Shown here one piece after another: positions 50,435-63,856 of a stretch of DNA of 64,000 bases (positions are counted from its first letter, which is position 1; each line of letters opens with the position of its first letter). The DNA comes from Dromiciops gliroides (lineage: Eukaryota; Chordata; Mammalia; Microbiotheria; Microbiotheriidae). The notes below the pieces were generated by a model. It worked only from the letters and a program-made list of their open reading frames with translations. It did no database searches and was not told the origin of the DNA. The stretch is from the NCBI RefSeq assembly GCF_019393635.1, contig NC_057863.1, forward strand, positions 646,574,660 through 646,638,659, in the 5' to 3' direction. A program made the position numbers and the translations under genes.

Positions 50435-50809
50435 AGACAGTGATAGGCTGAACTTGCTAATATCCAGAGGTCCTACTGCAAAAATACTTTGAGGGTACCT
50501 GATTGAATGAAAAATTACAAAACAGCCTTTTAAAAAAAGCGTTATTGCCCTGTGGCTTGTTACTAAGGAGGTAAACTCCCTGAGAGATCCAGAACAACCT
50601 AGGATGGCCAATCACACTGTCTGACCTTGCAGAGCAGCTCCTAAATCTTTTTGTATGTCATGGACCCTTGTGGAGAGCTTGGTAAGGCCTATAGATCACT
50701 TCTGAGAATCACTGGCTTTAAATGAATTTTAAAAAAGAGAATTACAAAGAAAATCAATTATATAAAAAACCACGGTGATGAAAATAATTTTGAAAATAAG
50801 TTCTGGGCT

Positions 50810-50945
50810 GGTAAGGGGTACAGTGCATAAAGCATCAGCCCTGGATTCAGGAGGACCTGATTTCAAACCCAACCTCAGACATTTGAAACTTTACTAGCTG
50901 TGTGGCACTGGGCAAGTCACTTAACCCTCATTGCCCTACATGAAA
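50810..50945 (+). mobile_element. Diverged SINE shared with copy 1
   Basis: Partner of 14421-14562. Confidence 0.85.
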
Positions 50946-51505
50946 AAATGAGTTCACAAGGATTTACATGAAGTGATGTAGCATGAAATAGACAGAATCT
51001 AGAAAACAAAATAGCCAATGACTATAAATATATATGCAGACAAAACAACCACAAAATGAATGCAAAGGGAAGGTGGCAAAAGTGGAAAGAATGAAGACTG
51101 AGTTGAGATGGCAGAAGATAAGGGGTATTTGAGCTCTAACCCACTCCACCAAGATGGAGAACACACACCAGATCAAGTTCTGATTGAAAAAGCCACGAAA
51201 ACAAAAAAGCAGGGATTCCTTTTTGCAGCCGAGGACAACATAGGGAGATAGTGAATGTCTGTGGAGACTGGGGTTGGTCTGGATAGGAGCTGACTGAATT
51301 TCAGAACAAGGAGAAATTGTGCACCAGGGTAAGAAGAGATCCCAGCTACACAATAAGGAGGGCTTAGATGTGTGGAGGCCACAGAAACAATAACCTACTG
51401 GCAGCTCTGTCTCCTTACTAGGAGTTGCAGGTCACAGAGGTGAGGTAAGCTGAGGTCCTGCACTTAGAAAGCCTGATCCAGCATGAGTGGCAGTCATGGA
51501 CCCAG

Positions 51506-53164
51506 TTTTGTGGTGGCCTTTGGTATGTGACTGAGGCCAGTGTAGAGGGATCCCTGCTTGGAAATAGGGAGAGGAGGAGTGCAAGGGTGACAGTGTCTTC
51601 TTCTCCCCAGAACCTGTGCTTCTATCCAACAAGCCAAGTTAAATGTCTCATGGGAATCTGAAAACACTCCTCTGTGATAAATAACTATAGATGTTATTGA
51701 CCCCATTTTAGAGATAAGAAAACAGAGGCCACAAGGAATGAAGGGAATCACACAAAGAGAAAGCATTTGAAAGCAATCTCCCTGACTCCTGGTTCCTATA
51801 CATCTCCAGGGTGGTCTCTGACTCCCCCCACCCCAACCCAATCTTTACTTCTATGAACTTAAGCATTCACAAGAGGTCAGGGCTGGTAGTTCCTTTTCCT
51901 CGGGCAGTTTTTGTTTTCTTTAGGTCAATCCCCCTCTCCCATTTACAAAATGAGACTTGTAAAAGTTTCCTATTTTCTTCCTGCAGTACCAGGGGTAGAT
52001 ATACCAAAGGGCATTTTTGGACGAATGATTCCTTTCACTTTTATGACTTACCCAGAGTCACACAGCTAGTAAGTATCTTAGGTAAAATGTATTTGACCTC
52101 AGACACTTGACACAGGCAGGCAGGACTCCTCAATCCTTCCAGGCTGTGTTAAAATTGCATCTTGCTCTCCTCTCCTGATCAGCCCCTCCCCTTCTAGTTA
52201 GGAAGTTTTAGCAGGTGTGAGAAATTAATATTTCACTCTTAAGTCACCCACAGTGATCCCCAAACCTTTTTATTATAGTCCACACCTGTCTTAGTGTTAA
52301 CCAGTCTGAGGTGATTGCCCCCCCTCATGAACACCTCCTCTTTGACGAGCATATATACTGTGACCCCAATGCCATGAGGGATCTTTGGTCTGATAGCCAA
52401 ATGACCATCCCTTTATTAATAACCCGCTGGCCTTATTAATAAAATGACTCATGAGAAAAAGATTGCCAAGGGGGACCTGGCAGTCTTGTCCAAACTGTTC
52501 CAGAGATCAAGCTTGACTTACACATTGTATCAGGAATAAACCACAATTCACATCCTAGAAATATGTGGCTGCAGGCACTGCTGGGATAGATTTCCAGAGC
52601 TCATGCAGAGCTGTCCAAATTCAGAGCAGCAGAAAACCCAGAGGGGTTCCTCACTTGGGGATGTCCACAATCTAGCCCAAGGCAGCACAGAGAGGAGCTG
52701 GTCTCTCCCCCAAAACCCTATAAAAAGGGGGCCTCAAAGTCCCCCCAAAACCCACCCAAGCTGCCCCACCCTCCCTGCTGTAACCCAGAGGAGGGGGAGG
52801 AAGCTCTCTGCCCTTGACCCTTTCCCACCCCTCCCTTCCACCTCCCAGACCCCTCCATGACGCTGTGCCCTCTATACCCCTCCCCACTTTTCTCAGCTAG
52901 TCCCCCAGCCTCATTAAAGCATGATGGCCACCCCTTCCTGCTGCCCCCATTCCATTATTGGGTACATTAAATATTCATTCACTTAGTGCTGTAAGCAGAA
53001 GGGTGAGGGTGAACAGTGTGGGCCAGTAATGGAACATGCAAGTACCAAATTGAGCAATTATTTACTGCTTACGGTGCCACCGACAAATTTTTAGTTCAAA
53101 TCCCTTGATTTGAAAAAAATCAAATCCTTCAAAGGGTTTGTGAACCTGTAAACGGGAAGGGCTG
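51506..53164. other. Unassigned sequence with LTR-like stretches
   Basis: 52200-52460 has a CATATATAC box and an AATAAAATGACTC signal as in an LTR. 52595-52985 has a CTATAAAAAGGGG box and CATTAAAGC. SINE-like words occur near 52040-52110. None is defined well enough to name. Confidence 0.35.
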
Positions 53165-53411
53165 CAAGAAGACTAATAGTGAAGCATGTGGGAAACAATT
53201 TTTTTCAGCCAGTGTTTCTGATAAAGCCCTCATATCTAAAATATAGAGAACTGAGTCAAATATATAAGAATATAAATCATTCCCCAATTGAGAAATGGTC
53301 AAAGGATATGAACATGCAGTTTTCAGAAAGAAAAATTAAAGCTATCTACAGCCACATAAAAAAAAATGTTCTCAATCACTACTGATTAGAGAAATGCAAA
53401 TTAATACTACT
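53165..53411 (+). mobile_element. L1 3'-region fragment at the inner duplication border
   Basis: ORF2-end text (CCCCAATTGAGAAATGGTCAAAG); its right part is also at the end of arm 1 (37845-37897), so the inner breakpoint lies in it. Confidence 0.75.
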
Positions 53412-53583
53412 CTGGGGGACTGCTAGGTGGCACAAGGGATAAAGCACCCACCTGGATTTAGGAGGACCTGAGTTCAAATCTGAACTGACACTTGACACTT
53501 ACTAGCTGTGGAACCCTGGGCAAGTCACTTAACCCTCATTGCCCCACAAAAAACCGCTAAAAACAACAACAACAAAAAAACTA
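53412..53583 (+). mobile_element. SINE private to arm 2
   Basis: Forward core; ACTACTCTG is repeated at both ends. Confidence 0.93.
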
Positions 53584-56200
53584 CTCTGATGGCACAAGTG
53601 TCTCTTAGCTCCAGTCAGGTAGTAGCCTGACCTAAGTGACTTTCCTGTTAGAGAATTTTATTTCCCCTTACTTTTTAGGTGTGTCTGTCCTGATATCTAG
53701 TTGGCCAATCTAAACATTAATAGTCCCTTGATTCCTCTATATATCTGTGCTGAATATCTGGTCATCTTTGGTTTTGCTCCTCACAGGAGAAAATTCTTCT
53801 GACTTACCCTAAATCCCATGTCAGGTGGATCAGGTAATCACCAAAGGTGGAAAGCTGTCCCCCAAAAGTGCTGGGCAACCCTCACAAGAGGTACTCATCT
53901 TCCCTGAACACATCCTTTACCTTTCTTATTCTTATAGTTCCTCATCATGTTACCTTAAAGCTGAATTTTAAGTGTATTTGGCATACATTCTGGGCTACTT
54001 GTAAAGGATCAAATAACAACAATGGGAGAACACATCTGACTGGGAGAAACTCAGTCCAATCCAACCCTGATTTGTAGTTAACATAGTGTGTAGCCTCCCA
54101 GTTTTCCCAGTATCCATTAGCTGCCAGCTCCTCGAAGTACAGGGTCCGTTGCTTTCAGTCAGTCTGGTGCCGCAGTTTTGGCATGACAGTCTTTCTGCTC
54201 AGAAGAAAAAGGAGGAGAGTCTTGGAGGGAGGGAGGTGGTGGAGGCACTGGAGAGGAGAGAGGAGAGGCTTGGCCCAGATGGAGTTGGAGCACGGGGGTG
54301 GAGTTTGGAGGCCTGGGAGGAGTTCAGGGTGGAAGGAGGGATCATTGCAGTGGAGAAGACATTCCACGTGACTGAGGGCAGGGCTTAGGGAGGAAGAGGC
54401 AGTCTGAGTGCTTGAGCGCTGGGAGAGCTTGATTGGAGGAAAGGGCTGGACCATCCTGGGGGCCTCAGGAGCTGCGCTCTTGGCCACAGGAAGACCCTCC
54501 CCGAGTGCGCTGTGGGGTGGGGCAGAAGCAGGAAGTCTTTTACCTGAGAGTTCTCTGCCTTCCCTGGAGCCCAGGTCTATTTCCTTGCAGCTGAGCTCTC
54601 TCTGCCTCCCGGAAGACAGCTCTGTGCATGCGGGTTGGAGGTAGGTCTGAGCCAGAGGGCCCCCCTCCCGTCCCCCATATTTCCTGGCTTCTGCTGGCTA
54701 TTCTTGCCATTGAGTCTCATTCTGACCTCATTGTGAGTGTCCTCCAGGTCTGCCAGGTGCAGGTTTCCCTCCCAAGCCTGGCTCCCCGCCCCCACATGTT
54801 TTCCAGACTCCCAATCACTTCCCAAACTTCCTGCCTCACTCTATCATTTCCCAGACTTCAGACTTTGCCCATAGCGATCCCGGAGTCCTGATCTCAGCCT
54901 CCCTATGAGAGGACCCAGGGGGTTGGGTTCCCTGTCCCCACCTCCTGGTGAGAGATGGAGTTGTCCTGCCTTCCGGGATCCCGGAGTCCGCCCTTGCCGC
55001 CCCTAGTGCTCCACCTTGGACAGTTACCAAAGCTTTTCCCTGCCCCCCTTATCTGAACCTGAGGTCCTCGGGCCAGTTCCCTATCAAATCCCAGGCGTGG
55101 GGCTCTCTGCTGGCTCCAGTCTCCCTCGAGGGATTCCAAGCCTAAGCTTGAGCAGAGGGTCCCAGGAGCCCTCCCTAGCTCTAGTTCGACCTCAGGACAC
55201 AGTCTTCCTGCTTTCCCAGGCTCAGCCCGAGCGCTTCTGCCCCAGTGCTGTCCTATCTGCCCTGAGCACTGTAGCTCTGCTCCCCTTCTTTCTCCAGTGA
55301 AGCTGCTCCTGCCTTCCTGCCCCCACTTCTTTTTTTGTTTTGTTTTGTTTTTTGCAGGCAATGGGGGTTAAGTGACTTGCCCAGGGTCACACAGCTAGTA
55401 GTGTCAAGTGTCTGAGGCCGGATTTGAACTCAGGTACTCCTGAATTCAGGACCGGTGCTTTAACCACTGCGCCATCTAGCTGCCCCCCCCCCACTTCTTT
55501 CAGAGCCCTCGGGGCTGAATCCCAGACTGGATTTGGTCTCCAGGCTCTGGCTTCCTCTGGTCATTGCTGGGCTGCTCCATCCAGAGCCCTCCCCATCCTT
55601 AACCCGCCTTTGCTTCTCTCCCTCCTAGATCAGTCAGTCAGTCTGAGTTCTGTATGTTAGGGGCGGAAGGGCATGCTGGGAGGGCAGAGAACTCTGCCTC
55701 AGGAGCCATAGAGGCTCTGAGTGCTCTCATCCCTGCTGGGATCCCAAGCCCCTTCTGTCTTTGGGCCTCTAGGAGAATGTGGAGAGGAGGAGGAGGCAGA
55801 AGAGGAGGAGTAAGAGAGGGAGGGGAGTAGGCTTCCTGTGAAGACCCTCTTCCCTTCCAAGCCTGCCTCTCTCTGCTGCCTCCCTCCCTCTGTAGGTTGG
55901 AGTCTCTCCCCTGAGTGAGGCCAGAGCCTTTATGACTCCTGTGGGAACTCACCCTCTCTAAATCTCTGTAGGCCAGCTTCCTCTCTAGGGAAAGTAGGGA
56001 GACATCTCCCCCTCTGGGATCCTTCTCCCTCCCCAAGTCAGTCTGCAGGGGACCAAGGGTTGTCCCAAGCAGGTATTGGGTCAAGTCCAGACACCAAAGT
56101 TGGAGGGACATTAGAACAGTTTTATTATGAGGGTCAACAAATAGCTGTGCCCCAGAGTATGGGCACAAAGGAGGTCAGCATGGGACTAAGATTGCAGTGT
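53584..56200. promoter_or_regulatory. GC-rich duplicated block, candidate 5' end of the plus-strand KRAB gene
   Basis: Reverse-complement partner of 35225-37650, upstream of the KRAB start exon at 57853. If the two genes are real, these blocks place their promoters head to head across a spacer of about 15 kb. The promoter role is inferred. Confidence 0.3.
55330..55486 (-). mobile_element. SINE private to arm 2
   Basis: T/G-rich tract and reversed core; CCCCACTTCTTT is duplicated on both sides. Absent from arm 1 near 35925. Confidence 0.96.
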
Positions 56201-57550
56201 TGTGGGGGGTGGATTTAATAGATCAAATTGATCATGAGGTATCCCAAAGAATTACAAGAGGCAGTGACTCCATTTCCCACGTTTTATTGAAATGACCACA
56301 GGGTGAGCACCACAGAGGTGTCTCACATAGGGGGATGAAGAATAGTTATATTCACAGTGATGTGGGATGAAATTAGGGTCAAATTGATTGTGAGTCATCC
56401 CAAAAGAATTACAAGACTCAATGACTCAGTTTCTCTAGTTTTATTGCAATACTTTGGGTGACCACAGGGACAGAACCAGAAAAGTGGAAAGGTAACTCTC
56501 AAATAGTGAAAGAAAAGTCAATTATGTTTATCATATAGATTGATTTTCAGTCTCATTATAATAATGTCCAACTTTGGGGAGGTACAAGGAAGGGCCTGTC
56601 CTACTCATTATAATAATCTCCACCCTGGGGAAGTACACAGAAGGGACTGTCCTTTTTTGGAGTTCCTGGGGTCCTAAGCCAACCCCTGAGGCAGGTACCT
56701 TTTTAAATGGAGGTGTGTTTTTAGGGTTTGCTCATCATAAGTTGAATCTGGGCACAAATTTGGCCTTTTCTGCGCACATCTCTTTCTGTTTCCCATGGCT
56801 AGTTTCAAAACATCTTCATTTTTCATTTATTTCTAGTCTAACTTTCTATTTCCTGTCATTTCCTTTATTGTTATAGTCTTGGGCCTTCACAGCCTAGCTC
56901 CCTCTGTTCCCATTATGGGTACTGATTACTGTGGGTAAGAGAATCTAACATCCTGACTTGTAAGTTAAACATTAACTGGGGTCTGACTCCCTTTGAGAGC
57001 TCATATCTGAATTAAAGCTTGGGTCTTAGGCTTTTCTGTTAACCCTTTTTACCTCCTGCATCAATAGTGAGAAAAAGTAGGTTATTTCTTCATCATCTTA
57101 ATCTGCTCCTTGTGGGAGGTTCATGGGGGGGGGTCTTATCCTCATTTGGACTTCCTGGGGTCCTAAGACAACCTCCAAAGTGGGTACCTTTTTCCTTAGG
57201 GATGTTTTGGGGGTTTACACATCATGAGGTGACCCTAAGAACACATTTAGCCCTTTCTGCACAAGTTCCTAAAGAAATGCTTAAACTTGTCAGACCCAGA
57301 GGGTCTCTGTGTTTTTGATATCTCTTTTCTTAAGATCTGGTTTCTAGGTGTCCTGTCATGTAGGAATATTAATAGCTGTTAATGGTTAATTGTCCCTAGG
57401 TACTGTCTCTATTGATGGTGAGGGTCGGTAGAGACAAACCCTCTTGGTTATTATAAGAACACAAACCTTAGTTTCTCTGTTAACCCTTTTAGGTACTATG
57501 AATAAGGACTCAACCTCAGTTCATCTGTTATCCCTTTTTTGCCTCCTCCA
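56201..57550 (-). mobile_element. LTR (arm 2 copy), split by a younger solo LTR
   Basis: The halves, 56201-56357 and 57061-57550, match the arm 1 LTR 27449-35224. The provirus site is empty here, and a different insertion (56358-57060) occupies another point. Confidence 0.8.
56358..57060 (-). mobile_element. Solo LTR nested in the arm 2 LTR
   Basis: TGATGTGGGATGAAATTAG to TACCTCCTGCA, same family as the provirus LTRs but at a different site. It contains a local tandem duplication of about 66 bp (CTCATTATAATAAT at about 56552 and 56605). Confidence 0.8.
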
Positions 57551-57852
57551 TTTACAGGGTGGAGGAGATGGGCTTTTGTATGCTGAGCTAAAGTAGAGAA
57601 GGACATTCTAGGTGGCTGCAGGCTGTCCCATGTTCATTAGAAAGGTGTAGAATTAAAACCTTCCTGGTTAGGTGTGTGTGTGACATTTCTCAGTAACAGC
57701 TTTGGGGGGTGTTCCATTTGTGGGGCCACAAAGGTTTGGGGAAGCCGGAGCCTGAGGTAGAGAAAGACCAGGGACAAGATGGAGGAACTTTACAGATTGG
57801 AGTCAACATTGGTTCCTTTGCTACCTACACAGGGAGCCTGGAGCTAGAGGGA

Positions 57853-57885
57853 ATGGCCCCTGGGAGCCTCAGACCTCCACCTCAG
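57853..57885 (+). CDS. Start exon of a second, divergently oriented KRAB zinc-finger gene
   Basis: It encodes MAPGSLRPPPQ followed by the donor CAG|GTAAGTG, identical in coding sequence to the minus-strand exon at 26958-26990. It lies in the second arm of the large inverted duplication and reads toward the right end of the window. The frame stays open into the KRAB-A exon at 61073. Between the two exons lie an L1 piece, a solo-LTR insertion and SINEs. Confidence 0.72.
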
Positions 57886-58012
57886 GTAAGTGCAGTCTCT
57901 GCACAGACTCTACCAACATCAGGCATTGAAACCATTTCCATAGACATAGGGGATGGTCTGTGAAGCTGGAAATACCTTCCTTATGGATTGTTTCTTCACA
58001 CAAATAGGCATT

Positions 58013-59455
58013 AAGTGAAAAAAAAATGCAAAAGAAGGTAGTCTAGCAGGACTAGATCCCAAACTATTGTAAAGTGGTAATTATCCAGACAATCTTTTGC
58101 TGACTTAAGAAAGAGAGAGATGGATCAGTAGAATAGAAGAGGTACAAATTCTACTATGATAAGTGACTATGGTGATTGTGGGGACCATTTTTTAATTGTG
58201 GAGTGTTAGTTAAGCGGCTCGCCACAATATTGGGGAAAGGAAGGAGACCGGCAGCCTCCCTCCAAACAGAATAGGATTTATTTTAACAAGAATTAACTTA
58301 AAAAACAAACAAACAGGATCTGTAGGATCAAGAGAAAGGAAATAATATGGGGAAAGGGAAATTATACAACCTGAAGAAATACCACTGCCCAGGAATCAGC
58401 TGAGAATACACAGCAGAATTCCTGTCGCCTTCCAGTGTCCAGCTAGAATGGTGAATTCTCCTCCCCCGATCCCAGAAACCCCCCAGCCCCCAGCCAATTG
58501 GATGGTCGCTCTGACAGTCATATGACTGCCCTCACTAGGCTTCCATTCGTTATAATTTTGCCAGGCCCATGTAGGCATTGGCGAATGGTGATGATGTGAG
58601 GTGCCAGCGCCATGGCAACGGCTACAACCAGTGAGTGGAGCATCTTGGGGTTTGCAGAGCCCCAGGCCAGTGCACACCGAGGCATAAAAACCTCAAATAA
58701 CAATTCTTTACATTATGTAGTCTATGATAAGCCCAAAGATCCAAGTTTTTGAAAGAAAAATTCATTATTTCAGAAAAGCTACTGGGAAAACTGGAAAACA
58801 GTGTGGCCAAAACTAGGTCTAGACCAACATCTCACACTTTAAACCAAGACAAGTTCAAAATGGGCACATTTAAGCAAATTAAAGAAAGCATGGAGTAGTT
58901 TTTATCAGGTTTTGGAACAGGGAAAGAATTTAGGACCAAAGAAGATAGAGAAAGCATTACACAATATAAAATAGATCCTTTTGATTCTATAGAATTAAAA
59001 AAGCTTTTGCACAAACAAAAGCAATGTAACCAAAATTATAAGGAAAGCAGAAAACTGGGAAAGAATTTTTGAAACAATTTTCTCTGATAGAGGCCTCATT
59101 TCTCAAATATATAGAGAATGGAGTCAGATTTATAAAGATACAAGTAATTTCCCAATTGGTAAATGGCCAAAGGATATGAACAGACATTTTTCAGACAAAG
59201 ACATCAAATCTGTGTGAAAAAATGTTCTAAATCATTATTGATCAGAGAATTGGAGATGAATACAACTCTGAGCTACCACCTCACACCTATCAGAGTGGCT
59301 AATATTACAAGAAAGCAAAGTGTTGGGTGTTGTAGGGGATATGGGAAAAGTGAGATGCTAAGCCACTGTTGGTAGTTGTGACCTGATCCAACCCCTCTGG
59401 AGAGCAATTTGGCACTATGCATAAAGGGCTATGAAACTGTGCACACCCTTTGACA
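58013..59455 (+). mobile_element. L1 ORF2/3' fragment in arm 2
   Basis: Partner of 25905-26865, with the LTR-like insertion 58177-58712 inside. Confidence 0.8.
58177..58712 (+). mobile_element. LTR-like insertion private to arm 2
   Basis: A 536-bp block, TGTGGGGACC to TTCTTTACA, interrupts L1 sequence that is continuous in arm 1 near 26665. TG...CA ends suggest a solo LTR. The stretch CTCGCCACAATATTGGGG recurs at 63880. No clean target duplication; orientation unsure. Confidence 0.6.
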
Positions 59456-59459
59456 TCTC

Positions 59460-59683
59460 TGTATGTAAGACCTGGTTCCCAGGTGTCCTGTCATCTCGGC
59501 ATCTTAATGGCTATTAACGGTCAGTGGTCCCTACTTACTGTTTCTGTTCATGGTGTTGGTTGATAGGGACTTGAACCCTCTTGATTACAATACTGTTCAT
59601 AAGAACACAAACCTTAGTTTCTCTTTTAACCCTTTTTAGCTACAGTAGATGGGTTATCTCTTAACCCCTTTTTGCCTACTCCA
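59460..59683 (-). mobile_element. LTR fragment (arm 2 partner of 25677-25905)
   Basis: Reversed U3 start, ending TTTTTGCCTACTCCA. Confidence 0.7.
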
Positions 59684-59974
59684 TCAACAGTGTCTTACCC
59701 AGAGTGGCCTCAAGCCCTCAGTGTAACAACAGAGAACTCTTCTTCACTTGGCTAGCAACTGTCTCATGCCAGTCAGTACAATCCAGATTCTGATGACTGT
59801 CTCTGTAGAATCCTTTTCATGTTTTCATCCAGATAAGACTTGATTCTAGCTTCTCGGAAAAACAAATAGATATTTCCTTTAACGTTGTTCTCTTTTCAGT
59901 GATCACATAAAATTATTTCTTCCTAGAATTTGCTGTATTCATGAGCTTCTCATAAACCCTTTGCAGAATTTTCT

Positions 59975-60116
59975 TTTTTCTTTTTTTCTTTTTGGCAGGG
60001 CAGTGAGGGTTAAGTGACTTGCCCAGGGTCACACACCTAGTGTCAAGTGCCTGAGGCCAGATTTGAACTTAGGTCCTCCTGAATCCAGGGCTGGTGCTTT
60101 CTCCACTGTGCCCCCC
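59975..60116 (-). mobile_element. SINE private to arm 2
   Basis: Reversed core; CAGAATTTTCTTT is duplicated on both sides; empty site in arm 1 near 25395. Confidence 0.95.
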
Positions 60117-60848
60117 AGAATTTTCTTTAGAACATATCACATGTAATAGTTCTAGTGATGATGAAATCTCCCATCACCCTCTCTCATTCTCCCCCACAAA
60201 TCCATCTACCTCACAAATAAAACACAACCTTTCTTCTTAATTACCCAGGGAGATGCATTTTGTCAGCCTGAAAATTCATGAAACAATCAATAAAGGAGAA
60301 ATAACATTTTTAATCAGGGCAGAGGAGCTGTAACTCAGTGTATTGCAAAGCAAGAATGCTAGGAATATCCTAAGATGGGCACTGAGGATAGGATTTATAT
60401 GTAGTAAAAGAACAAACTTGAGTTAAGTACAGAAGCTACTTAACTTTAAATAGAAACTACTTAATGTAAATGGACGATTTTACAAAATAACCTAAAGTCC
60501 TGGGAGTGAGCTGGGGAATCTTTGGGAGGGGATAGTTCATTTGGGGGAGATCCATAAGACAATCAAAAGTCTAGAACTGACAAAGATTAGTTAGCCCCAG
60601 GCAATTCATTGACCTGGGAATGGGGAGTAGGTGGGAACCAGGCAGTTCTCAGTAAATTGTGGTTATCAATTCCATAACAAGACATTGCTCTGCTTTATTC
60701 TAACTGATTATATAAAATAGTTTTCTCAAAATTCAGTCAGGCTCTTAAGACTGGTTTCAAGACTTGACTCTGACACTCATAAAGGTTATGACCTTTGAGC
60801 AAATCTCTTCCCTGCATTTCAATTTCTTCCTGCAAATTGATGAGGACT

Positions 60849-60995
60849 GGGGCAGCTAGGTGGTAAAGTGGATAAAACACTGGCCCTTGATTCAGGAAGT
60901 CCTGAGTTCAAATCCAGCCTCAAACCCTTGACCCTAGCTGTGTGATGCTGGGCAAGTCACTTAACCCACATTGCCCCACAAAACAAAACAAAAAA
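60849..60995 (+). mobile_element. SINE private to arm 2
   Basis: Forward core; ATTGATGAGG is duplicated on both sides; absent from arm 1 near 24660. Confidence 0.95.
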
Positions 60996-61072
60996 TAGAA
61001 ATTGATGAGGGCTGGACTATTGAATTCTGAATTATATTTCATCTCTACTTCTTATGACTTTTGGTGGTTTAG

Positions 61073-61826
<754 letters not shown>

Positions 61827-61964
61827 CAGGGGGCAGCTAGGTGGCACAGTGGATAGAGCACTGGCCCTGGAGTCAGGAGTACCTGAGTTCAACACTTAAC
61901 ACTTACTAGCTGTGTGACCCTGGGCAAGTCACTTAACCCCAATTGTCTTACTAAAAAAAAAAAA
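61827..61964 (+). mobile_element. SINE next to the ATP5F1B retrocopy
   Basis: Forward core missing part of its middle; AAGAATGACTTTGG is duplicated on both sides. Confidence 0.95.
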
Positions 61965-61974
61965 GAATGACTTT

Positions 61975-63680
61975 GGAGTCACTCCCCAGACTCCAGCATG
62001 TTGGGGTCTTAGGCTGTGTTGCCGTTGCCTCAGGCTTGGGCACCGTTTGGGGCCTCGGCACTTTGGCACCATTGCCCCCTGCCCAGACCTTGCTTCAGGC
62101 GGCCCCAGCCGAGCTCCAATGGAGCCGGGACTATGTGGCCATGACATCCCTGCCGCCAAGAGTGGGGAGACCAGCGGGAGCATCGTGGCTGTTGTGGATG
62201 TGCAGTTTGATGAGGGCCTCCCTCCCATCCTCAACGCCCTGCAAGTGCAGGACAGGGAGACCAGGCTGGTTCTGTAGGTCGCCCAGCATCTGGGTCTGGA
62301 CCATTGCTATGGATGGTACTGAAGGATTGGTGAGAGGGCAAAAGGTCCTGGATTCTGGCACCCTGCTCAAAATTCCTGTGGGGCTTGAGACGCTGGTTAG
62401 AGTCATGAATGTGATTGGAGAGTTTATCAATGAAAGGGGGGCCAGTCAAGACCAAACAGTTTGCTGCTATTCATGCTGATGCTCCTTAGCTCATAGAGAT
62501 GAGTATGGAGCAAGAAATCCTGGTCTCTGGCATCAAAGTTGTGGGTCTTTTGGCCCCCTATGCCAAGGGTGGCAAGATTGGTCTTGGTGGTGCTGGTGTG
62601 GGTAAGACTATTGATTATGGAGCTAATCAACAATATTGCCAAGGCCTATGGTGCTTATTCTGTGTTTGCTGGTGTTGGTAAACGGACCCAGGAAGTCAAT
62701 GACTTGTACCAAGAGATGATTGAGTCTGGGGTCATTAATCAGAAGGATACCACTTCCAAGGTAGCCTTGGTATATGGACAGATGAATGAACCACCTGGTG
62801 CTCGGGCTCAGGTAACCTTGACTGGCCTCACTGTGGCTGAATACTTCAGAGACCAAGAGGGTCAAGATGTACTGCTTTTCATTGATAATATCTTTTGATT
62901 CACTCAGGCTGGCTCAGAGGTGTCTGATTTACTAGGTAGAATCCCCTCTGCTGTGGGTTACCAGCCCACCTTGGCCACTGTTATGGGTACCCTGCAACAA
63001 AGAATTACCACAACCAAGAAGGGTTCTATCACCTCTGTGCAGGCCATCTATGTGCCTGCTGATGACTTGACTGACCCTGCTCCTGGCACCACCTTTGCCC
63101 ACTTGGATGCTACCACTGTGCTGTCTGGGGCCATTGCTGAGCTGGGCATTTACCCTGCCATGGATCCTTTGGACCCCACATCCCGAATCATGGACCCCAA
63201 CATTGTTGGCAATGAGCACTATGATGTTGCCCGTGCTAGGCAAAAGATTCTGCAGGACTATATGTCACTTCAGGACATCATTGCTATCCTTGATATGGAT
63301 GAGTTGTCTGAAGAAGACAAGTTGACAGAGTCTTGGGCTCGGGAAAATCCAGCGTTTCTTGTCACAGCCCTTCCAGGTTGCTGAAGTATTCACGGGACAC
63401 ATGGGGAAATTGGTACCCCTGAAAGAAACCATTAAGGGATTCCAACAGGTCTTGGCAGGTCAGTATGACCATCTCCCTGAGCAGGCCTTCTACATGGTAG
63501 GACCCATTGAAGAAGCTGTGACAAAAACTGGGAAGCTGGCTGAAGAGCCCTCTGGAGGAGTCACCTTCACCTGCCACACAGCCTTCAATTTCAGTTGTCT
63601 GAGCAAAGTACACAAGAACTTTCATTGGAAAAGCTTGTATTGTCTGAAGAATATTTAAACTTTGAATAAAATGTACATCT
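61975..63680 (+). pseudogene. ATP5F1B: ATP5F1B (ATP synthase beta) processed pseudogene
   Basis: This is an intronless copy of the nuclear gene for the mitochondrial F1-ATPase beta subunit. Legible blocks include [37 protein letters not shown], the Walker A remnant GGAGVGKT with a frameshift just after it, [28 protein letters not shown] (Walker B), [30 protein letters not shown] and [18 protein letters not shown]. Several frameshifts, an in-frame TGA directly after IDNIF (about 62896-62898) and loss of the normal C-terminal stop show it is dead. AATAAAATGTACA at about 63665 matches the parent's polyadenylation region, but a C-run rather than a clean poly(A) follows. Confidence 0.95.
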
Positions 63681-63707
63681 AAGCCCCCCCCCCCCAAAAT
63701 TTTTTTT

Positions 63708-63856
63708 TGAAGGCAGAGCCAAGATGGCGCAGAAAAGCCAGGAAGTTGCCTGAGCTCTCCTAAATTTCCCTCAAAAATAACATTAAATCAAGCCTCTAAA
63801 CAGATTCTGAAACTATAGAACCTACAAAAAGAGAGACAACTATGAGGGCCAAAATT
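63708..63856 (+). mobile_element. L1 5' end
   Basis: GGCAGAGCCAAGATGGCGCAG opens a marsupial L1 5' UTR; it is cut after about 145 bp by LTR-like sequence. Confidence 0.7.

Larger units (their letters stand above)
44075..51505. repeat. Direct segmental duplication, copy 2
   Basis: This is the partner of 7125-15115. Private sequence includes 46511-47536, the LTR at 47537-48186, a SINE plus (CTTT)n at 45637-45872, and 48960-50440. It lacks the half-L1 and the SINE found at 7486-7622 in copy 1. It lies in the spacer between the two arms of the large inverted duplication. Confidence 0.85.

Noticed and set aside
61998..63660. Functional ATP synthase beta gene
   Set aside because: Intronless, with several frameshifts, an in-frame stop after the Walker B region and loss of the normal stop.
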